A stretch of 15,489 nt of DNA. It comes from Bacteriovoracaceae bacterium. Lineage in GTDB: Bacteria > Bdellovibrionota > UBA1018. How positions within the stretch are numbered: the stretch's first letter is position 1; each line of letters begins with the position of its first letter. The stretch covers positions 1 to 15,489 of the forward strand of contig CANFHS010000024.1 in the NCBI GenBank assembly GCA_947446835.1, given 5' to 3'. The notes under the pieces are model-generated. The model was not told the origin of the DNA. It was given only the letters and a program-made list of their open reading frames with translations, and did not search any database. Of this stretch, positions 12,829-15,489 are shown one piece after another. Made by a program: the position numbers and the translations under genes.

Positions 12829-15489
12829 ATGCTGAAATCCCCGGCCTTCATTTCGATCGTCATCGCCTTGGCCGTCTCGCGCGCGGTTGCGGCGTCCGAG
12901 CGTCCGGTGGACCTGCTGACTTTCGGAACCCACTCCCGGCTGGTGCTCCCCCTCGAGGAGACCACCCAGGTGAAGTGGAAGGAAACCCAGGCCGGCTTCG
13001 AGCTCTTCCTGCCTGGGCTCTCCCTGACCGATCTGGGCGCCCCGCTGGGCGCCGAGGCCGATTGGGCCGCGCAGGCGGGCCGGGTGTCTGATTCGCGTCT
13101 CCAGGGCCTGTCGTTCAGCGAGAAGCCCGAGGGCGTGACCATCACGGGCCGCTGGCGCTACCCCGAAGGGGCCCAGGCCTTGGCGGCTCCCCGGATGGAG
13201 CGCTTCGACTACCGGGATCGGGCGGGAGGCAACCCCCGCTATGTCGTCGATTTCTGGGTCAAGCCGGGTTTGACCCGGATCCAGGAAGAAGCCCGCAAGC
13301 AGCGCCTGGCCCGTGAAGCCGAGCTGCAGCGCCAGCGGGACCAGTCGCGCACCCGCAACGAGCGTCGCCTGGCTTACCAGAAGGTCAAGTCCGAGATCGA
13401 GGATGTGACCCGGTTCTGCCGCGAGCCGGCTTCGCCGGGCAAGGACATCTTCCTGAACTTCGTCCCGGTGCACGAGCCGCTGGTCCTGTCCAAGTGGCTG
13501 CCGGTGGGCTATCCGGACTCCGAATACGAGTACCTTTCGCCCCGGGGCGAGGACAAGGACGCCAAGTACCTGCGGTTGGCGCTGAACCTGTACCACCAGG
13601 GCAAGCACGCCCTGGTGCTGCGGACCGCCGACTTCTTCGATTCCGAGCTCAAGAACTCCTCCTACGAGGAAGAGATGCGCTTCCTCCGGGCCAACGCCCT
13701 GCTCAAGCTGGGCTACGACGGGCCGGCGCTGCAGGTCCTGCGGGATCTCATGGTGACCCGGCCCAATTCGCCGGCCGCGCTCTATTCGGGCATCTTCCTG
13801 ACCCAGAGGAGCTTTGCCCAGGGCGCGGGCCTGGAGTCGCTGGAGAGCTTCCTGTGGCTCATCAACCGTTACCCGTTCCATAGCCTGACCTGGCTCTTCC
13901 ACCTGGGGGTGGCCGAAAGCTCGTTCCACCTGAAGCAGACCGAGCGCGCCGTGAAGGAGTACGAGTGGGTGGTGGAGAATGCCCGCGACACCGAAGCGCA
14001 GGCCGAAGCCGCCTACCGGATCGGCGACGTGTACCAGTCACGGAACCAGCACGAGCAGGCCCTGGCGGCCTACTTCCAGGCGTTCACCAAGTACCCGAAC
14101 AACGCCCGGCAGTACCCGACCGCGCACTTGAACCGCGCGGAGTCGCTGTACTGGCTGGGACAGTACGAGCGGGCGGAGCAGGCCTTCAAGCAGTTCCTCA
14201 AGGACTTTCCCTCCCACTCTGAGGGCTGGCGCGCCACCTACCGCCTGGGCGAAATCGAAAGCCGCAGGCCCGGCCCCGAAGCGGTGGCCCGCGCCCGGCA
14301 GTGGTTCTCGGAGACGATCAACCGCTATCCATTCAGCACGGGCGCGACCCTGGCCCGGGCCGTGCTCATTCCCTGCGAAGATCATGCGGGCTTCGACCTG
14401 GCGGCCGCTGACCACTTTTTCTCGCACGAAGCCTCGACCCTCGCGGCCGAGGATGACCTGACTCCTGAGAGGTACCGGGAGTTTGCCAGCCTCCAGCACC
14501 TGCGGTCCCTGATCGCCTTCGGCGCCACGGACCGCGCCATCGAGCTGGCCATCCGCGATCTGCGGGTCCACAACCGCTCCGAGGCCAAGCCTTTCGTGTC
14601 GGACGCGCTTCGCACGCTGTTCCGCCGTTCCATCCTGGCAAAGCTGGACGAGGGCAAGCCCTTCGACGCGTTGGCCTTCTACCGGAGCCACTCCGACCAG
14701 ATTCCGCCCGCCCGCGAGGGTTCCGATCCGATCGATTCCAACCACCTGCTGCGGCTATCGCGTGCGGCGGCCGATCTGGGCCTGGGCTCACTGGCCCAGA
14801 GCCTGGCCCTGGCCCACGCCAAGGAGGCGGGTCCGGCCACCTCCAGCACCCGCGGGCCCGCCGGCGAGGAGCCTGCCGCGGCACCGCGCGAACCGAAGGG
14901 TGAGCCCCGCGAAATGGAAGAGCGCCTGCGGCTCTCGTCGAGCCGCTTCACGCAGGCCCGGGCGCTCTGGGCCGAGAAGGGCATGAACGCCTCGAACGAG
15001 GTGCGCCAGCTCCTGGACGGGGTGGGCGAGGAAAGCGAGCATTCGGCCGAGAAGGAGATCATCCTGGGCCTGATCGAGGAGAAATCGGGAAAATCCGCCA
15101 GCGCGCTGGTTCACGCGGCGCGGGCCCAGCTGCTGTCGGGCAATCCCGCGGCAAGCTCCCGGCTGGCGGCGTGGCTTGCAGGCCTACAGGCCCGTTCCGG
15201 GGATCCCCGGGCGGCAATCGAGGGTCTGAAGCGCCTTTCGGTCAAGGCCGACGCCAAGGCGGAAGCCAAGCCTGAGGCGGTTCCCGCTGACCGGTTTGCT
15301 GCTCTGGGGCTCCCGCCTGTCGGGAGCCGTGACGAGCTCCTGCTGCTGCAGGGCGAGCTGCTGGGGCGCATCGGGCGCTGGGGCGAGGCCGCCAAGGTCT
15401 ACGCCCAGGCGGTCGAGGAAGGCCGTGGAGGCAACCAGGCCCTGTACGAGTGGTCGCGCGTGCTCCGCAAGACGGGATCGCCGAGCGAC
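12829..15489 (+). CDS. Large secreted TPR protein (3' part beyond window), gliding/envelope type
   Basis: 887 residues visible, open to the right edge. ATG 12829 is chosen for GGAGTGAGCAGGAAG just ahead and the signal peptide MLKSPAFISIVIALAVSRAVA, cut before ASERP. Residues about 28-145 form a beta-rich, possibly AMIN-like region. Residues 150-197 are a charged Arg/Glu/Gln helix, probably a coiled coil. Helical TPR-like repeats run from about 245, clearest at 355-500 (AAYRIGDVYQSRNQHEQALA, then AHLNRAESLYWLGQYERAEQ). A Pro/Glu/Ala linker (about 665-700) precedes further TPR-like helices, with one at about 835-865 (GELLGRIGRWGEAAKVYAQA). Such proteins scaffold periplasmic or outer-membrane complexes. 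Myxobacterial Glt/Agl gliding proteins and predatory bacteria have similar ones, but orthology is not shown. The gene is under a sigma-54 promoter and divergent from the mla operon. Confidence 0.85.
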   Translation, partial: MLKSPAFISIVIALAVSRAVAASERPVDLLTFGTHSRLVLPLEETTQVKWKETQAGFELFLPGLSLTDLGAPLGAEADWAAQAGRVSDSRLQGLSFSEKPEGVTITGRWRYPEGAQALAAPRMERFDYRDRAGGNPRYVVDFWVKPGLTRIQEEARKQRLAREAELQRQRDQSRTRNERRLAYQKVKSEIEDVTRFCREPASPGKDIFLNFVPVHEPLVLSKWLPVGYPDSEYEYLSPRGEDKDAKYLRLALNLYHQGKHALVLRTADFFDSELKNSSYEEEMRFLRANALLKLGYDGPALQVLRDLMVTRPNSPAALYSGIFLTQRSFAQGAGLESLESFLWLINRYPFHSLTWLFHLGVAESSFHLKQTERAVKEYEWVVENARDTEAQAEAAYRIGDVYQSRNQHEQALAAYFQAFTKYPNNARQYPTAHLNRAESLYWLGQYERAEQAFKQFLKDFPSHSEGWRATYRLGEIESRRPGPEAVARARQWFSETINRYPFSTGATLARAVLIPCEDHAGFDLAAADHFFSHEASTLAAEDDLTPERYREFASLQHLRSLIAFGATDRAIELAIRDLRVHNRSEAKPFVSDALRTLFRRSILAKLDEGKPFDALAFYRSHSDQIPPAREGSDPIDSNHLLRLSRAAADLGLGSLAQSLALAHAKEAGPATSSTRGPAGEEPAAAPREPKGEPREMEERLRLSSSRFTQARALWAEKGMNASNEVRQLLDGVGEESEHSAEKEIILGLIEEKSGKSASALVHAARAQLLSGNPAASSRLAAWLAGLQARSGDPRAAIEGLKRLSVKADAKAEAKPEAVPADRFAALGLPPVGSRDELLLLQGELLGRIGRWGEAAKVYAQAVEEGRGGNQALYEWSRVLRKTGSPSD

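Noticed and set aside
12517..13929. 470-residue open frame on the minus strand opposite the TPR gene
   Set aside because: It is antisense to a protein with a signal peptide, ribosome-binding site and recognisable TPRs. It shows Gln/Gly/Arg-rich shadow composition and would swallow the sigma-54 promoter.

Overview
This is a gene-dense, high-GC window from a Gram-negative bacterium. The evidence for an outer membrane is a Tad/CpaC-type secretin, an MlaE/F/D phospholipid-transport set and three lipoproteins with lipoboxes. A sigma-54 enhancer-binding protein, a large periplasmic TPR protein and an Ig/cadherin-like lipoprotein together suggest a predatory or gliding 'deltaproteobacterial' lineage such as Bdellovibrionota or Myxococcota. 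That placement is inference from gene content, since no rRNA or other marker is present. No tRNA, rRNA, IS element, CRISPR array or phage gene was seen, and the window reads as chromosomal core plus lineage-specific envelope genes.

Layout. 1-1111 (-): N-terminal part of a large lipoprotein with alternating repeat domains, running off the left edge. 1245-2255 (+): dprA, divergent from it. 2227-5743 (-): a tightly coupled three-gene operon, transcribed in the order CpaC-like secretin, short CpaF-like ATPase, CrtC/AttH-like beta-barrel protein. Its ATG/TGA junctions overlap by 4 bases, and its last gene overlaps the end of dprA tail to tail. 5867-5992 (+): a 41-residue, extremely basic protein with its own promoter. 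6093-7259 (+): metK. 7336-7554 (+): a two-helix membrane miniprotein. 7721-8803 (+): a sigma-54 activator without a sensor domain. A strong shared hairpin at 8826-8860 separates it from the next operon.

8876-12471 (-): a five-gene MCE/Mla operon, transcribed as lipoprotein, mlaE, mlaF, mlaD, DUF4136-like lipoprotein. It has the inner-membrane transporter core but no MlaA, MlaB or MlaC here; the two lipoproteins bracket the core and are candidate partners. 12472-12828: a 357-base divergent regulatory region with a sigma-70-like promoter for the mla operon and a near-perfect sigma-54 promoter facing the other way, flanked by inverted repeats. 12829-15489 (+): a secreted TPR protein driven by that promoter, running off the right edge.

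The less ordinary parts are the minimal secretin plus ATPase plus lipocalin-like operon, the conserved-looking basic miniprotein, the Mla core bracketed by lipoproteins, and the sigma-54 promoter with dyads in front of the TPR gene.
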